Shown: positions 8,324 to 16,747 of the stretch, one piece after another | Numbering within the stretch: the first letter of the stretch is position 1 | Layout: the number at the start of each line of letters is the position of its first letter | From: Corynebacterium sp. | GTDB lineage: Bacteria; Actinomycetota; Actinomycetes; Mycobacteriales; Mycobacteriaceae | NCBI RefSeq assembly: GCF_022712275.1 | Contig: NZ_JALAGU010000010.1 | Coordinates: 1-39,412 of the forward strand | Direction of reading: 5' to 3' | Length of the DNA stretch: 39,412 bases | Translations under genes and position numbers: made by a program | Notes under the pieces: model-generated | Database searches by the model: none | Told to the model about the DNA's origin: nothing | What the model saw: the letters and a program-made list of their open reading frames with translations, nothing else

Positions 8324-8734
8324 ATGAACAACCCTGCGCTCAGAGACGCGGCCCTGTTCCTGCTGCGGCTGGTCCTGGGCGTCATCTTCATCGCCCACGG
8401 CTGGGACAAGGCCTTCGGTACCGGTATCGACGCCACCGCCGACCAGTGGGCGGGCCTGAACATCCCGCAGCCCACCCTGTCGGCCTGGGTGGTCTCTGTC
8501 GTGGAGATGCTCGGTGGCGCGATGCTGGTGCTCGGACTGCTGACCCCGGCCGCCGCCGGCGTCCTCGCTCTCGACATGGTCGCGGCCTTCTACTTCGTCC
8601 ACCTCGACAACGGACTCTTCGTCAGCGACGGTGGCTGGGAGCTCGTCCTGGTCCTCTCTGCCGCCTGTGTGACCCTCATCGTCTTCGGCTCGGGGCGGGC
8701 CAGCCTGGACCGGGCCCTGTCCCGGTTCGCCTAG
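8324..8734 (+). CDS. DoxX family membrane protein
   Basis: A 136-aa protein with four predicted membrane helices, beginning LRDAALFLLRLVLGVIFIAHGWDKAF, the typical DoxX opening (RLxLGxxFxxHGxxK). Further helices lie around VVSVVEMLGGAMLVLGLLTPAAAGVLALDMVAAFYFV and ELVLVLSAACVTLIVFG. DoxX proteins are linked to membrane redox and thiol homeostasis in actinobacteria, but the exact role is unclear. TAGGCT (8309-8314) ends 9 nt before the ATG with no Shine-Dalgarno, so the mRNA may be leaderless. The next gene follows after 10 nt. Confidence 0.88.
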   Translation: MNNPALRDAALFLLRLVLGVIFIAHGWDKAFGTGIDATADQWAGLNIPQPTLSAWVVSVVEMLGGAMLVLGLLTPAAAGVLALDMVAAFYFVHLDNGLFVSDGGWELVLVLSAACVTLIVFGSGRASLDRALSRFA

Positions 8735-8744
8735 GGGCGCGGGG

Positions 8745-9533
8745 GTGGAGTGCGAGGAGGCCCGCGCCGCGCTGTCCGCACGGCTCGACGGCGAACCTGA
8801 ACCGGCGGGCACCGATCCGGATGCGGTGGACGCCCACCTGGCGGCCTGCCCGGACTGCCCCGGGTGGTTCGCCGCGGCGGCGGACCTCAACCGCCGACTG
8901 CGGGTGAGCTCCGCCCCGACGGAACAACCGCAACCACGTGACGCCGGGGAGCTGGCCCGTCAGATGGCGGCGCTGGCGGAGACCACCCCGGAACTGTCCC
9001 ACCGGCTGCGCAGCCGGTCGTTGCCGCTGACCCTGTGCCGGGTGGCGATGGTGGTGCTCGCGGTGCTCTACATTGCCTGGGCGGTGGTCCTGCTGGTCAA
9101 CTCCACCGGTGTGCCGGACTCCCCGACGGCGTCCGGGGCAGGTGGTGAGGTCGCCAACGCCGGTGACCCGGATCTGGCGCGCCTGTCGGTGGACGCAGCG
9201 ACGGTGCGCCTGGCCCTGGCGGCCGGGTTGATCTGGGGCGCGTGGCGACCACGTGCCGCACCGGGACTGCTGCCGGTTTTCCTCGCCCTGTGGGGTTTCG
9301 GCGCCGGGTTCTCCACCCGTGATCTGGTGCTGGGCTACCTCGATGTTCCGACGGTCGCCGGTCTGCTGCTGCACCTGGCGTCCTGCATGACGGTGGTGGG
9401 GGTGTGGCTCGCACGACACCACGCGGTCAATCCGCTGCGGGATTCGCTGCGCGGACTCGGTGCACGCCCGGTGGCGTACAGCCCGGGGGACGCCGAGCGG
9501 AACTCCACCTGGCGGCCCGGCGACGGGGACTGA
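8745..9533 (+). CDS. zf-HC2 zinc-finger membrane protein (anti-sigma-like)
   Basis: A 262-aa protein with a putative zinc-binding anti-sigma-type domain at the N-terminus: Cys3, then His31-x3-Cys35-x2-Cys38 (HLAACPDC). A membrane part follows, with helices near 97-118, 152-165, 172-190 and 205-225. Such zinc fingers in anti-sigma factors hold an ECF sigma factor, but no sigma gene is adjacent, so the partner is unknown or the domain has another role. The GTG start lies 10 nt after the doxX stop, which suggests one transcript. It is convergent with pmt. Confidence 0.7.
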   Translation: MECEEARAALSARLDGEPEPAGTDPDAVDAHLAACPDCPGWFAAAADLNRRLRVSSAPTEQPQPRDAGELARQMAALAETTPELSHRLRSRSLPLTLCRVAMVVLAVLYIAWAVVLLVNSTGVPDSPTASGAGGEVANAGDPDLARLSVDAATVRLALAAGLIWGAWRPRAAPGLLPVFLALWGFGAGFSTRDLVLGYLDVPTVAGLLLHLASCMTVVGVWLARHHAVNPLRDSLRGLGARPVAYSPGDAERNSTWRPGDGD

Positions 9534-9552
9534 GCCTGCGGCGACGGCGCAG

Positions 9553-11097
9553 TCAGGTCCAGCCGGGCAGCCACATCCGCCAGTGCCACTGTTGCTGGGT
9601 CAGTGGCAGGCCCGAGTAGACCGGCAGGAAGAACAGGAACATCCACACCGCCAGCACCAGGTAGATCACACCGAAGAGCATGCCGGTACGGGTGAGCCAC
9701 AACCGCCGCACCGCCGGCCGGAGACCGGGGGAGGTGTCCGCCGGGCGGTCGCCGACAATCGACCAGCCGGCGAGCTGTCCCAGTGCCAGGGCGAGGCCGA
9801 TGATGAGGAACGGGGCGAGGTTCGTCGCGTAGAAGAGGTACATCTGCCGGTCGACGTTGAGCAGCCACGGCAGGAATCCGGCGAGATACCCGACCACCGG
9901 CACCAGCCAGGCCATCTCACGACGCCGGACCAGGCACCACAGGCCCCACAGCAGTACCGGCACGGTGAGGAACCAGATCACCGGGGTACCGGTCAGCAGG
10001 ACGACGTGTTTCATCCCCGAGCCGTCGGTCTCGCTGTAGTACAGCAGTCCACGGGTGCTGGCGAGCCATTCCCAGGGCTTGGACTCCCACGGGTGGTGGT
10101 GGCCGTTGGAGTTGGTCAGTTCCTCGTGGAAGTCGAGGACGGAGACGTGGTAGTAGATGAAGTTGAGCCAGGAGTCCGGCAACCAGTCCAGGCCCCAGGA
10201 GCTGATCCGGTCGTTACCGGCCTCGACCTCGTGGCGGAAGACCCCGGTCTCTGAGGCGAACCAGGCACGCCAGCTGAACAGGTACATCACCGCCGGCAGG
10301 ATGACCATGGACGCGAACGCGGGGACGCAGTCCCGGGCGAAGGTGCCTGCCAGCGGACGCTGGACGCCGAAGCGACGGCGCCGCCACCAGTCGACACCGA
10401 CGACGGTGAGTCCGAAGAAGGCGATGTAGTACAGTCCCGACCATTTCACGGCCAGCGCGCCACCGAGGGCGAGCCCGGCAGCGAAACGCCACCACCGGTA
10501 CCCGGCCCGCGGACCCAACGGGTTGTCGGCGATCCGCCCCTCGGCGAAGACCCGCCGGAATGTGGCCTCCATCTGCCCGTGGTCACGGACCAGCAGGTAG
10601 GCGGCGAGGATGACGAAGAAAGTCTGGAACTGGTCCAGCATCGCCGAGCGTCCGGTGACGAAGAGGATGCCGTCGCAGAGGGCGAGCAGCCCGGCAGACA
10701 GTCCCACCCAGTCGCCGTATCCGGTGGAGGACGCCAGACGCCGCGCGGTCGCCGCGGTGAGCAGGATGACACCGATGCCCAGCAGGGCGACCGAGATCCG
10801 CCAACCGAAGGGCGTGTCGCCGAAGACCCACATCCCCAGGGCCTCGAGCTGTTTGGCGAGTGGGGGGTGGACGACCAGGCCGTAGGCGGGATTGTCCTCG
10901 ATTCCACCGGTCAATCCACCGCGGAGGATCTGCCAGGACTGGGGGACGTAGTGTTTCTCGTCGAAGACCGGCGTCCCCTCGTCGGTGGGGTACCCGAGTT
11001 CCGTCAGCCGCGTGACCGCACCGAGCACGGCGAGCACGGCGAGGACCACCGACCACCGGGTCGGCCGGCCCCGGGGAGCGGCGACGGAAGGTTTCAC
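9553..11097 (-). CDS. pmt: dolichyl/polyprenyl-phosphate-mannose protein O-mannosyltransferase
   Basis: A 514-aa multi-membrane GT39 (GT-C fold) enzyme that moves mannose from polyprenyl-phosphomannose onto Ser/Thr of secreted proteins. The first extracytoplasmic loop holds the acidic motif YPTDEGTPVFDEKHYVPQSW and VVHPPLAKQLEALG. RSAMLDQFQTFFVI is another conserved piece, and HHHPWESKPWEWL lies in the later luminal region. About ten membrane helices are visible. The start is GTG at 11097 with TAGGAT 8 nt upstream, suggesting a leaderless transcript. It is divergent from rsmI, as Rv1002c is from Rv1003. Likely clients here include secreted proteins such as RpfB, which is inference. Confidence 0.94.
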   Translation of the reverse strand: MKPSVAAPRGRPTRWSVVLAVLAVLGAVTRLTELGYPTDEGTPVFDEKHYVPQSWQILRGGLTGGIEDNPAYGLVVHPPLAKQLEALGMWVFGDTPFGWRISVALLGIGVILLTAATARRLASSTGYGDWVGLSAGLLALCDGILFVTGRSAMLDQFQTFFVILAAYLLVRDHGQMEATFRRVFAEGRIADNPLGPRAGYRWWRFAAGLALGGALAVKWSGLYYIAFFGLTVVGVDWWRRRRFGVQRPLAGTFARDCVPAFASMVILPAVMYLFSWRAWFASETGVFRHEVEAGNDRISSWGLDWLPDSWLNFIYYHVSVLDFHEELTNSNGHHHPWESKPWEWLASTRGLLYYSETDGSGMKHVVLLTGTPVIWFLTVPVLLWGLWCLVRRREMAWLVPVVGYLAGFLPWLLNVDRQMYLFYATNLAPFLIIGLALALGQLAGWSIVGDRPADTSPGLRPAVRRLWLTRTGMLFGVIYLVLAVWMFLFFLPVYSGLPLTQQQWHWRMWLPGWT

Positions 11098-11105
11098 AGG
11101 GCGCC

Positions 11106-11111
11106 ATCCTA
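11106..11111 (-). promoter_or_regulatory. -10 box for leaderless pmt
   Basis: TAGGAT on the minus strand ends 8 nt before the pmt GTG with no Shine-Dalgarno between. It shares the 65-nt divergent gap with the rsmI promoter. Confidence 0.5.
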
Positions 11112-11148
11112 GTAGGAAGCGGACGCAGAACGGCGGAGCACGGGGCGT

Positions 11149-11154
11149 TAGAGT
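11149..11154 (+). promoter_or_regulatory. -10 box for rsmI
   Basis: TAGAGT ends 8 nt before the rsmI ATG. The spacer contains GGAGA, too close to the start to be a classical ribosome binding site, so a leaderless mRNA is likely. Confidence 0.5.
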
Positions 11155-11162
11155 CGGAGAAC

Positions 11163-12122
11163 ATGGAGACCCCCGAGTTCACTGGCCCGCTGTCCGGCCC
11201 GCTGTCCGGCCCGCTGCCCCGCCTGCTGTCCCGCGCCGCCGACGACCGACCCTGCCCCCACGGCGGGATCATTCTCGCGGCCACACCGCTGGGGACGGCA
11301 CTGGACGCCTCGGTCCGACTGATCGACGCGCTGGGCAGCGCCGACATCATCGCCGCGGAGGACACCCGCCGGACCCGTGCCCTGGCGGACGCCCTCGGCG
11401 TGGAGATCACCGGGAAGGTCGTCTCCAACTACGACCACAACGAGTCCGACCGTGCCGCCGGGCTGGTGGAGAGCGCGGCCGGCGGGGCCCGCGTCCTCGT
11501 GGTGACGGACGCCGGGATGCCGGCGGTCTCGGACCCGGGATTCCCGCTGGTCCAGGCGGCCCAGGAGGCTGGCGTCCCTCTGACCTGCCTGCCCGGCCCC
11601 TCTGCCGTGCCGACCGCTCTGGCCCTGTCCGGGGTGGGGGTGGGACACTTCACCTTCGACGGCTTCGCCCCACGTAAGGACGGCGACCGACGCCGCTGGC
11701 TGACGACACTCGTCGACGAGAAGCGGGCCGTCTCCTTCTTCGAGTCCCCGCACCGGCTCGGCCGCACCCTGGACGCGGCAGTGGACGTGCTCGGCCCCGA
11801 CCGCGAGGCCGCGGTGTGCCGGGAACTCACCAAGACCTATGAACAGGTGCGGCGGGCCCCGCTGGGGGAGTTGGCGCAGTGGGTGGCCGAGGCGACCGCT
11901 GCCGCGGAGAAGGGTGAGGGGCCCGGGATCCGCGGTGAGATCACGGTGGTCATCTCCGCCGCACCCGAGACCGGACCCGCGGACCCGGCGGACCTGGTCG
12001 GCCTCGTCGAGGAACAGGTGGCGTCCGGTGTCCGGATGAAGGAGGCCTGCAGGACCGTTGCCGAGGCCCACGGCGTGTCCCGGCGGGAACTCTACGAGGC
12101 GGTGCTGGCAAGTCGCCGGTGA
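11163..12122 (+). CDS. rsmI: 16S rRNA (cytidine1402-2'-O)-methyltransferase RsmI
   Basis: A 319-aa tetrapyrrole-methylase-fold enzyme that 2'-O-methylates C1402 in the 16S rRNA decoding centre using SAM. The RsmI features are GGIILAATPLGTALDAS, AAEDTRRTRALAD, SNYDHNESDRA, VTDAGMPAVSDPGFPLV, LPGPSAVPTALALSG, FFESPHRLGRTL and CRELTKTYEQVRRAPLGEL. A short N-terminal extension contains the repeat GPLSGPLSGPLP, from 12-bp DNA repeats at about 11184-11218. It is divergent from pmt and followed 45 nt later by betP. The C-terminal ~40 residues form the small helical domain usual for the family. Confidence 0.95.
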   Translation: METPEFTGPLSGPLSGPLPRLLSRAADDRPCPHGGIILAATPLGTALDASVRLIDALGSADIIAAEDTRRTRALADALGVEITGKVVSNYDHNESDRAAGLVESAAGGARVLVVTDAGMPAVSDPGFPLVQAAQEAGVPLTCLPGPSAVPTALALSGVGVGHFTFDGFAPRKDGDRRRWLTTLVDEKRAVSFFESPHRLGRTLDAAVDVLGPDREAAVCRELTKTYEQVRRAPLGELAQWVAEATAAAEKGEGPGIRGEITVVISAAPETGPADPADLVGLVEEQVASGVRMKEACRTVAEAHGVSRRELYEAVLASRR

Positions 12123-12167
12123 ACCCGGGTCATCGGCGGACGGTGATATCTGGCAGAGTGGACGGTT

Positions 12168-13988
12168 ATGACTGACCCGACAAGAGAAACAGAGACAAGA
12201 GAAACAGAGAAGAAGCCGCCGGATCCTCAGATCGTCACCGACGACAGTGAACTCAGCACCGAGAAGCTGTCGCCGGTCGTGGTGGGCAGCATGCTGCCGC
12301 CGCCTTCGGAGAACGAACACGCCACCGTGGACAAGGTGGTCGTGGGGTTCGCGGCCGCCCTCGTGCTCGCCGTGGTCCTGTGGGGGCTCATCGCCCCGGA
12401 CAACTTCTCCGACTTCGCTTCCAGCGCGCTGGATCTCATCGTCACCGATTTCGGGTGGGTCTACATCGTCGCCGGCACGGTGTTCGTGCTGTTCATCCTG
12501 TTCATCGGGCTGAGCCGGTTCGGTCGTATCAAGCTCGGCCAGGACAACGAGGAACCCGAGTTCAACACCGCGAGCTGGATCGCGATGATGTTCGCCGCCG
12601 GCATGGGCATCGGTCTGATGTTCTACGGCGTCGCCGACCCGCTGAACTACTTCGAGAACGGCATTCCCGGGGAAGGGTCGAAGAGCGTCCCGGACTCGAT
12701 GGCCTCCACCATCTTCCACTGGGGCCTGCATCCCTGGGCGATCTACGCCATCGTCGGTCTCGCCATCGCCTACGGCACCTTCCGCCTGGGACGCAAGCAG
12801 CTGTTCAGCTCGGCGTTCATCCCGCTGATCGGTATCCGACTGGCCGAAGGCTGGCTCGGCAAGCTCATTGACGTCCTGTCGATTTTCGCGACCGTCTTCG
12901 GTACGGCAGCTTCCCTGGGCCTCGGAGCCCTGCAGATCGGTTCCGGTATGGATGCCGTCGGTATCGTGCACAACCCCGGGACCGGCTGGATGATGGTCAT
13001 CATCGGCGTGCTGGGACTGTGCTACCTGGCCTCCGCCTACTCCGGCGTCGGTAAGGGCATCCAGTACGTCTCCAACTTCAACATGGTGCTCGCCGGCCTT
13101 CTGGCACTGTTCGTGCTCATCGTCGGCCCCACGGTCGTCATCCTCAACACCATGCCGACCTCCCTGGGCAACTACCTGCAGAACTTCTTCGGCATGTCCG
13201 CCCGCACCGCGGACTCCGCCGAGGGCATGGGTGACTGGCTCGCCGGGACCACCCTGTTCTACTGGGCATGGTGGATCTCGTGGTCGCCCTTCGTCGGTAC
13301 CTTCATCGCCCGGATCTCCCGGGGCCGTACGATCCGCGAGTTCGTCATGGTCGTCCTCATGGTCCCCACCGCGGTGTCCATCGTCTGGTTCTCCATCTTC
13401 GGCGGATCCGCAATCCACGCGGAGGAGTCCGGCAGTGAGATCTACGGTGACGGCAACGCCCAGACAATGCTGTTCAACCTGCTCGACGATCTTCCGTTCG
13501 CCGGCATCAGCTCGGTGATCGCGATGATCCTGCTGGCGACCTTCTTCATCACCTCGGCGGACTCCGCCTCGACCGTGATGGGCACCATGAGCCAGAACGG
13601 CAAGCTTGTCGCGGACCGGAAGCTGACTGTCCTGTGGGGTCTGCTGACCGCGCTTATCGCGGTGGTGCTCCTGCTGTCCGGCGGTGAGGACTCCCTGAAC
13701 AACCTCCAGTCGGTGACGATTGTCGCCGCGTGCCCGTTCGTGATCCTCATCCTCTTCATGTGCGTGTCGCTGTACAAGGGACTGTCGCAGGACCCGATGT
13801 TCCTCGACGAGAACGAGAAGCGGTCCTTCGCCCTGCGGCTCGCCCGCGAGCGCCGTCACCAGGTCCCGCCGGAGTCCGCCCGCAGCCCGTGGGAGGCCCG
13901 TGAGGACGAGCGGCTGGGCCGCAAGGCGGAGAAGAGCGCCAGGAAGTCCGCGAAGAATCAAGGGTCGGAGGACCAGGCCAAGTCCTGA
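12168..13988 (+). CDS. betP: BetP-like glycine betaine transporter (BCCT family)
   Basis: A 606-aa BCCT carrier importing glycine betaine with Na+ and activated by hyperosmotic stress. After a negatively charged N-terminal tail (1-55), twelve membrane helices follow. The glycine stretch GMGIG (145-149) and the Trp box with W366, W368, W369 and W372 (YWAWWISWSPF) correspond to the betaine-binding helices of C. glutamicum BetP. A basic C-terminal tail (about 548-606) is the family's osmosensing domain. Its place between rsmI and metG is that of betP in C. glutamicum. Uptake would also supply the betaine catabolic genes at 30-39 kb. A 15-bp direct repeat (12179-12210) encodes RETETRET at the N-terminus. 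Confidence 0.93.
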   Translation: MTDPTRETETRETEKKPPDPQIVTDDSELSTEKLSPVVVGSMLPPPSENEHATVDKVVVGFAAALVLAVVLWGLIAPDNFSDFASSALDLIVTDFGWVYIVAGTVFVLFILFIGLSRFGRIKLGQDNEEPEFNTASWIAMMFAAGMGIGLMFYGVADPLNYFENGIPGEGSKSVPDSMASTIFHWGLHPWAIYAIVGLAIAYGTFRLGRKQLFSSAFIPLIGIRLAEGWLGKLIDVLSIFATVFGTAASLGLGALQIGSGMDAVGIVHNPGTGWMMVIIGVLGLCYLASAYSGVGKGIQYVSNFNMVLAGLLALFVLIVGPTVVILNTMPTSLGNYLQNFFGMSARTADSAEGMGDWLAGTTLFYWAWWISWSPFVGTFIARISRGRTIREFVMVVLMVPTAVSIVWFSIFGGSAIHAEESGSEIYGDGNAQTMLFNLLDDLPFAGISSVIAMILLATFFITSADSASTVMGTMSQNGKLVADRKLTVLWGLLTALIAVVLLLSGGEDSLNNLQSVTIVAACPFVILILFMCVSLYKGLSQDPMFLDENEKRSFALRLARERRHQVPPESARSPWEAREDERLGRKAEKSARKSAKNQGSEDQAKS

Positions 13989-13993
13989 TGCAA

Positions 13994-13999
13994 TAGGGT
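13994..13999 (+). promoter_or_regulatory. -10 box for leaderless metG
   Basis: TAGGGT ends 7 nt before the metG ATG (14007), directly after the betP stop. The spacer GGGGGAC is not a convincing ribosome binding site at that distance. Confidence 0.5.
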
Positions 14000-14006
14000 G
14001 GGGGAC

Positions 14007-15842
14007 ATGTCGAAACATGTCCTCACCTCCGTTGCCTGGCCGTACGCCAACGGCCCCCGCCACATCGGACACGTTGCCGGATTCGGCGTCCCCTCGGACG
14101 TCTTCGCCCGGTACCAGCGAATGTCCGGCAACGAGGTCCTGATGGTCTCGGGCACCGACGAGCACGGCACTCCGCTGCTCGTCCAGGCGCAGAAGGAGGG
14201 CGTGGAGGTCCAGGAGCTGGCCGACCGCTACAACCGGATCATCGTCGAGGACCTTGCCGGGCTCGGCCTGTCCTACGACCTTTTCACCCGCACCACCACC
14301 CGAAACCACTACGCCGTGGTGCAGGAGCTCTTCCGAGGGCTCAACGACAACGGTTACATGATCCGCCAGAGCACCGTCGGCGCGATCGACCCGAAGACCG
14401 GCCGCACCCTGCCCGACCGGTTCATCGAGGGCACCTGCCCGATCTGCGGTGCGACCGATGCCCGCGGCGACCAGTGCGACAACTGCGGCAACCAGCTCGA
14501 CCCGGCTGACCTCATCGACCCGCGGTCCAAGATCGACGGAGCGACCCCGGACTTCGTCGAGACCGAGCACTTCATGCTCGACCTGCCGGCTTTCGCCGAG
14601 GCTCTGGAGAAGTGGCTGTCCACCCGCAAGGGCTGGCGTCCCAACGTCCTGAACTTCTCGCTCAACGTTCTCAAGGACATGCGTCCGCGTGCCATGAGCC
14701 GCGACATCGACTGGGGCGTCCCGGTCCCGATCGAGGGCTGGCAGGACAACGATGCCAAGAAGCTCTACGTCTGGTTCGACGCCGTCGTCGGCTACCTCTC
14801 CGCCTCCATCGAGTGGGCCTGGCGCACCGGTGACAGGGATGCCTGGAAGAAGTGGTGGTCCGACCCCGAGGCCCTGTCCTACTACTTCATGGGCAAGGAC
14901 AACATCACCTTCCACTCCCAGATCTGGCCGGCTGAGCTGCTCGGCTACGCCGGAAAGGGTGACAAGGGTGGTGAGCTCGGCGAGTTCGGCGAGCTGAACC
15001 TGCCGACCGAGGTCGTCTCCTCCGAGTTCCTCACCATGTCCGGCTCGAAGTTCTCCTCGTCGAAGGGTGTGGTCATCTATGTCCGTGACTTCCTGAAGGA
15101 GTTCGGCCCGGATGCGCTGCGTTACTTCATCGCCGTAGCCGGTCCGGAGAACATGGACACCGACTTCACCTGGGACGAGTTCGTCCGCCGCATCAACACC
15201 GAGCTGGCCAACGAGTGGGGCAACCTCGTCAACCGCACCGTGTCGATGGCGCACAAGAACTTCGGTGAGATCCCGGCTCCCGGCGAGTTCACTGCCGAGG
15301 ACCGGGCGCTGCTCGACGAGTCCGCCGCAGCCTTCGGCATCGTCGGCGAGTACCTGGAACATTCCCGGTTCAAGGCCGGTATCTCCGAGTCGATGCGCAT
15401 CGTCGCCCGGGCGAACCAGTACATCGCCGCCCAGGAGCCGTGGAAGCTGGCCAAGGACGAGACGCAGCGGGAACGTCTTGCCACGGTCCTGTTCACCGCA
15501 CTGCAGGTCGTCGCGGACGCGAACACACTGTTCACGCCGTACCTGCCGTTCTCCGCGCAGAAGATCTTCGAGACGCTCGGCGGGTCCGGCGTCTGGGCCG
15601 CGCAGCCGGAGGTCGTCGAGGTCACCGATGATTCCCCGCTGGAGCCGGTGGGTGCCGGCCTGCCCGCCAAGGGCCGTGCCTACCCGGTCATCATGGGCGA
15701 CTACGTCAACCAGCAGGCGCACTGGGGCCGCACCGACCTGACCCCGGGCACCCCGCTGTCCAAGCCGGCGCCGCTGTTCACCAAGCTGGACCCGGAGCTG
15801 GCGGAGACCGGCCCGGAGTGGGCCCGCGTCGAGAAGGACTAG
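14007..15842 (+). CDS. metG: methionyl-tRNA synthetase
   Basis: Class I synthetase charging tRNA-Met, 611 aa. The HIGH motif is at residues 19-22 (PRHIGHVAG). The zinc knuckle CPICG...CDNCG occurs near 147-162, the Met-pocket region YVWFDAVVGYLSASIEW near 252-268, and the KMSKS loop is present as KFSSSK at about 347-352. The C-terminus is the anticodon-binding helical bundle without a tRNA-binding EMAP domain. The ATG at 14007 fits the -10 box; an in-frame GTG 9 nt earlier is less likely. It is the last backbone gene before the CDPS cassette, whose regulator gene ends 16 nt after the metG stop on the other strand. Confidence 0.97.
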   Translation: MSKHVLTSVAWPYANGPRHIGHVAGFGVPSDVFARYQRMSGNEVLMVSGTDEHGTPLLVQAQKEGVEVQELADRYNRIIVEDLAGLGLSYDLFTRTTTRNHYAVVQELFRGLNDNGYMIRQSTVGAIDPKTGRTLPDRFIEGTCPICGATDARGDQCDNCGNQLDPADLIDPRSKIDGATPDFVETEHFMLDLPAFAEALEKWLSTRKGWRPNVLNFSLNVLKDMRPRAMSRDIDWGVPVPIEGWQDNDAKKLYVWFDAVVGYLSASIEWAWRTGDRDAWKKWWSDPEALSYYFMGKDNITFHSQIWPAELLGYAGKGDKGGELGEFGELNLPTEVVSSEFLTMSGSKFSSSKGVVIYVRDFLKEFGPDALRYFIAVAGPENMDTDFTWDEFVRRINTELANEWGNLVNRTVSMAHKNFGEIPAPGEFTAEDRALLDESAAAFGIVGEYLEHSRFKAGISESMRIVARANQYIAAQEPWKLAKDETQRERLATVLFTALQVVADANTLFTPYLPFSAQKIFETLGGSGVWAAQPEVVEVTDDSPLEPVGAGLPAKGRAYPVIMGDYVNQQAHWGRTDLTPGTPLSKPAPLFTKLDPELAETGPEWARVEKD

Positions 15843-15858
15843 GCTCCGCCGCCGGGGG

Positions 15859-16731
15859 TCAGCTCTTCTGTCCCCACCGCCTGACGAGACCGTCGTCGGG
15901 GCAGGACGCTACCACAGCGTCTGTGACGGATCTCCGCACTTCTTCCGGGGCGTCACGCATCCGGGCGAAGATTCTGAAGGCCACGTCCCGGGCATGTCGG
16001 GGCGCAGCGATCGGAGGCAGGTCGCCAGCGGAGGTGCAGGGGGAGGACCGGTCCCAGGACAACAGTGCGGCTACGGTCGCACTGATCCGGGGAGGATCGA
16101 CCCTCGTGACCGCGCCGTGAGCGGCAACCGGCATTCCCGCGTCGACCAGCACCGCGACCAGGGTGTCCAGAGCGGTCTGCCGGACGTCTTCCGGGGCGTC
16201 GGTGGTCCAGGTGAGGGTTTCGGTCAGGGCGTCCACGGTCGCCCGGTCCGGGTTCTCCCGGACACGGACCATCGCGTCGAGAAGCTCGACGGTCTCCAAC
16301 GACACCGGGGTGGAGGAGGTCAACGGGTCGACCGCGAGATCGTCGACAACAGGTCGGGGATGAGGACCGGTGGAGTACGGGGCGGAATGCTCGAGGACGG
16401 ACCGGACGCGGGCGATCCATGATCCGGCGGGCGAGCATGCCGGGTAGTCAGACGTACCTTCCGCGGCGAACACCGTGTGCAACAAGTCAGCGAACCCGTC
16501 GGCAGAGCTCGCCAGTCGGGAATCGAAACCGAGCCCGGTGAGGACGGTGGGGTTCATTCCCAGACGGTCGGCGAGCCGTTCCACGGTGCCGTGGTCCGGA
16601 ACACTCTGTCCGTCCTCCCACCGGGAGACGGAGCTGGGGGAGCAGATCCCGGCGGCGAGGCCGGTCTGGGACAGCCCACGGTCGACTCTGGCGTGGTGCA
16701 GTCGGCGTCCGAATGCGGCAGGATCCTCCAT
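15859..16731 (-). CDS. XRE-family transcriptional regulator of the CDPS cassette
   Basis: A 290-aa protein with an N-terminal HTH_3 domain (about 5-62: FGRRLHHARVDRGLSQ...SPSSVSRWEDGQSVP...VERLADRLGM). A larger helical C-terminal region shows no recognised ligand domain. It starts at ATG 16731, 17 nt after the MFS stop, so it is the last gene of the four-gene minus-strand operon. The frame is open further upstream, but those codons overlap the MFS gene and add no domain. It probably controls the cassette from within, perhaps sensing its product; this is inference. No ribosome binding site is obvious, and translational coupling to the MFS gene would explain that. Confidence 0.75.
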   Translation of the reverse strand: MEDPAAFGRRLHHARVDRGLSQTGLAAGICSPSSVSRWEDGQSVPDHGTVERLADRLGMNPTVLTGLGFDSRLASSADGFADLLHTVFAAEGTSDYPACSPAGSWIARVRSVLEHSAPYSTGPHPRPVVDDLAVDPLTSSTPVSLETVELLDAMVRVRENPDRATVDALTETLTWTTDAPEDVRQTALDTLVAVLVDAGMPVAAHGAVTRVDPPRISATVAALLSWDRSSPCTSAGDLPPIAAPRHARDVAFRIFARMRDAPEEVRRSVTDAVVASCPDDGLVRRWGQKS

Positions 16732-16747
16732 GGCCACCGAGGATACG

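Noticed and set aside
11148..15722. A 1524-codon open frame on the minus strand opposite rsmI, betP and metG
   Set aside because: It is fully antisense to three well-identified genes, has Asp/Gly/Arg-rich low-information sequence and no domain. It is the usual shadow frame of high-G+C codon bias.
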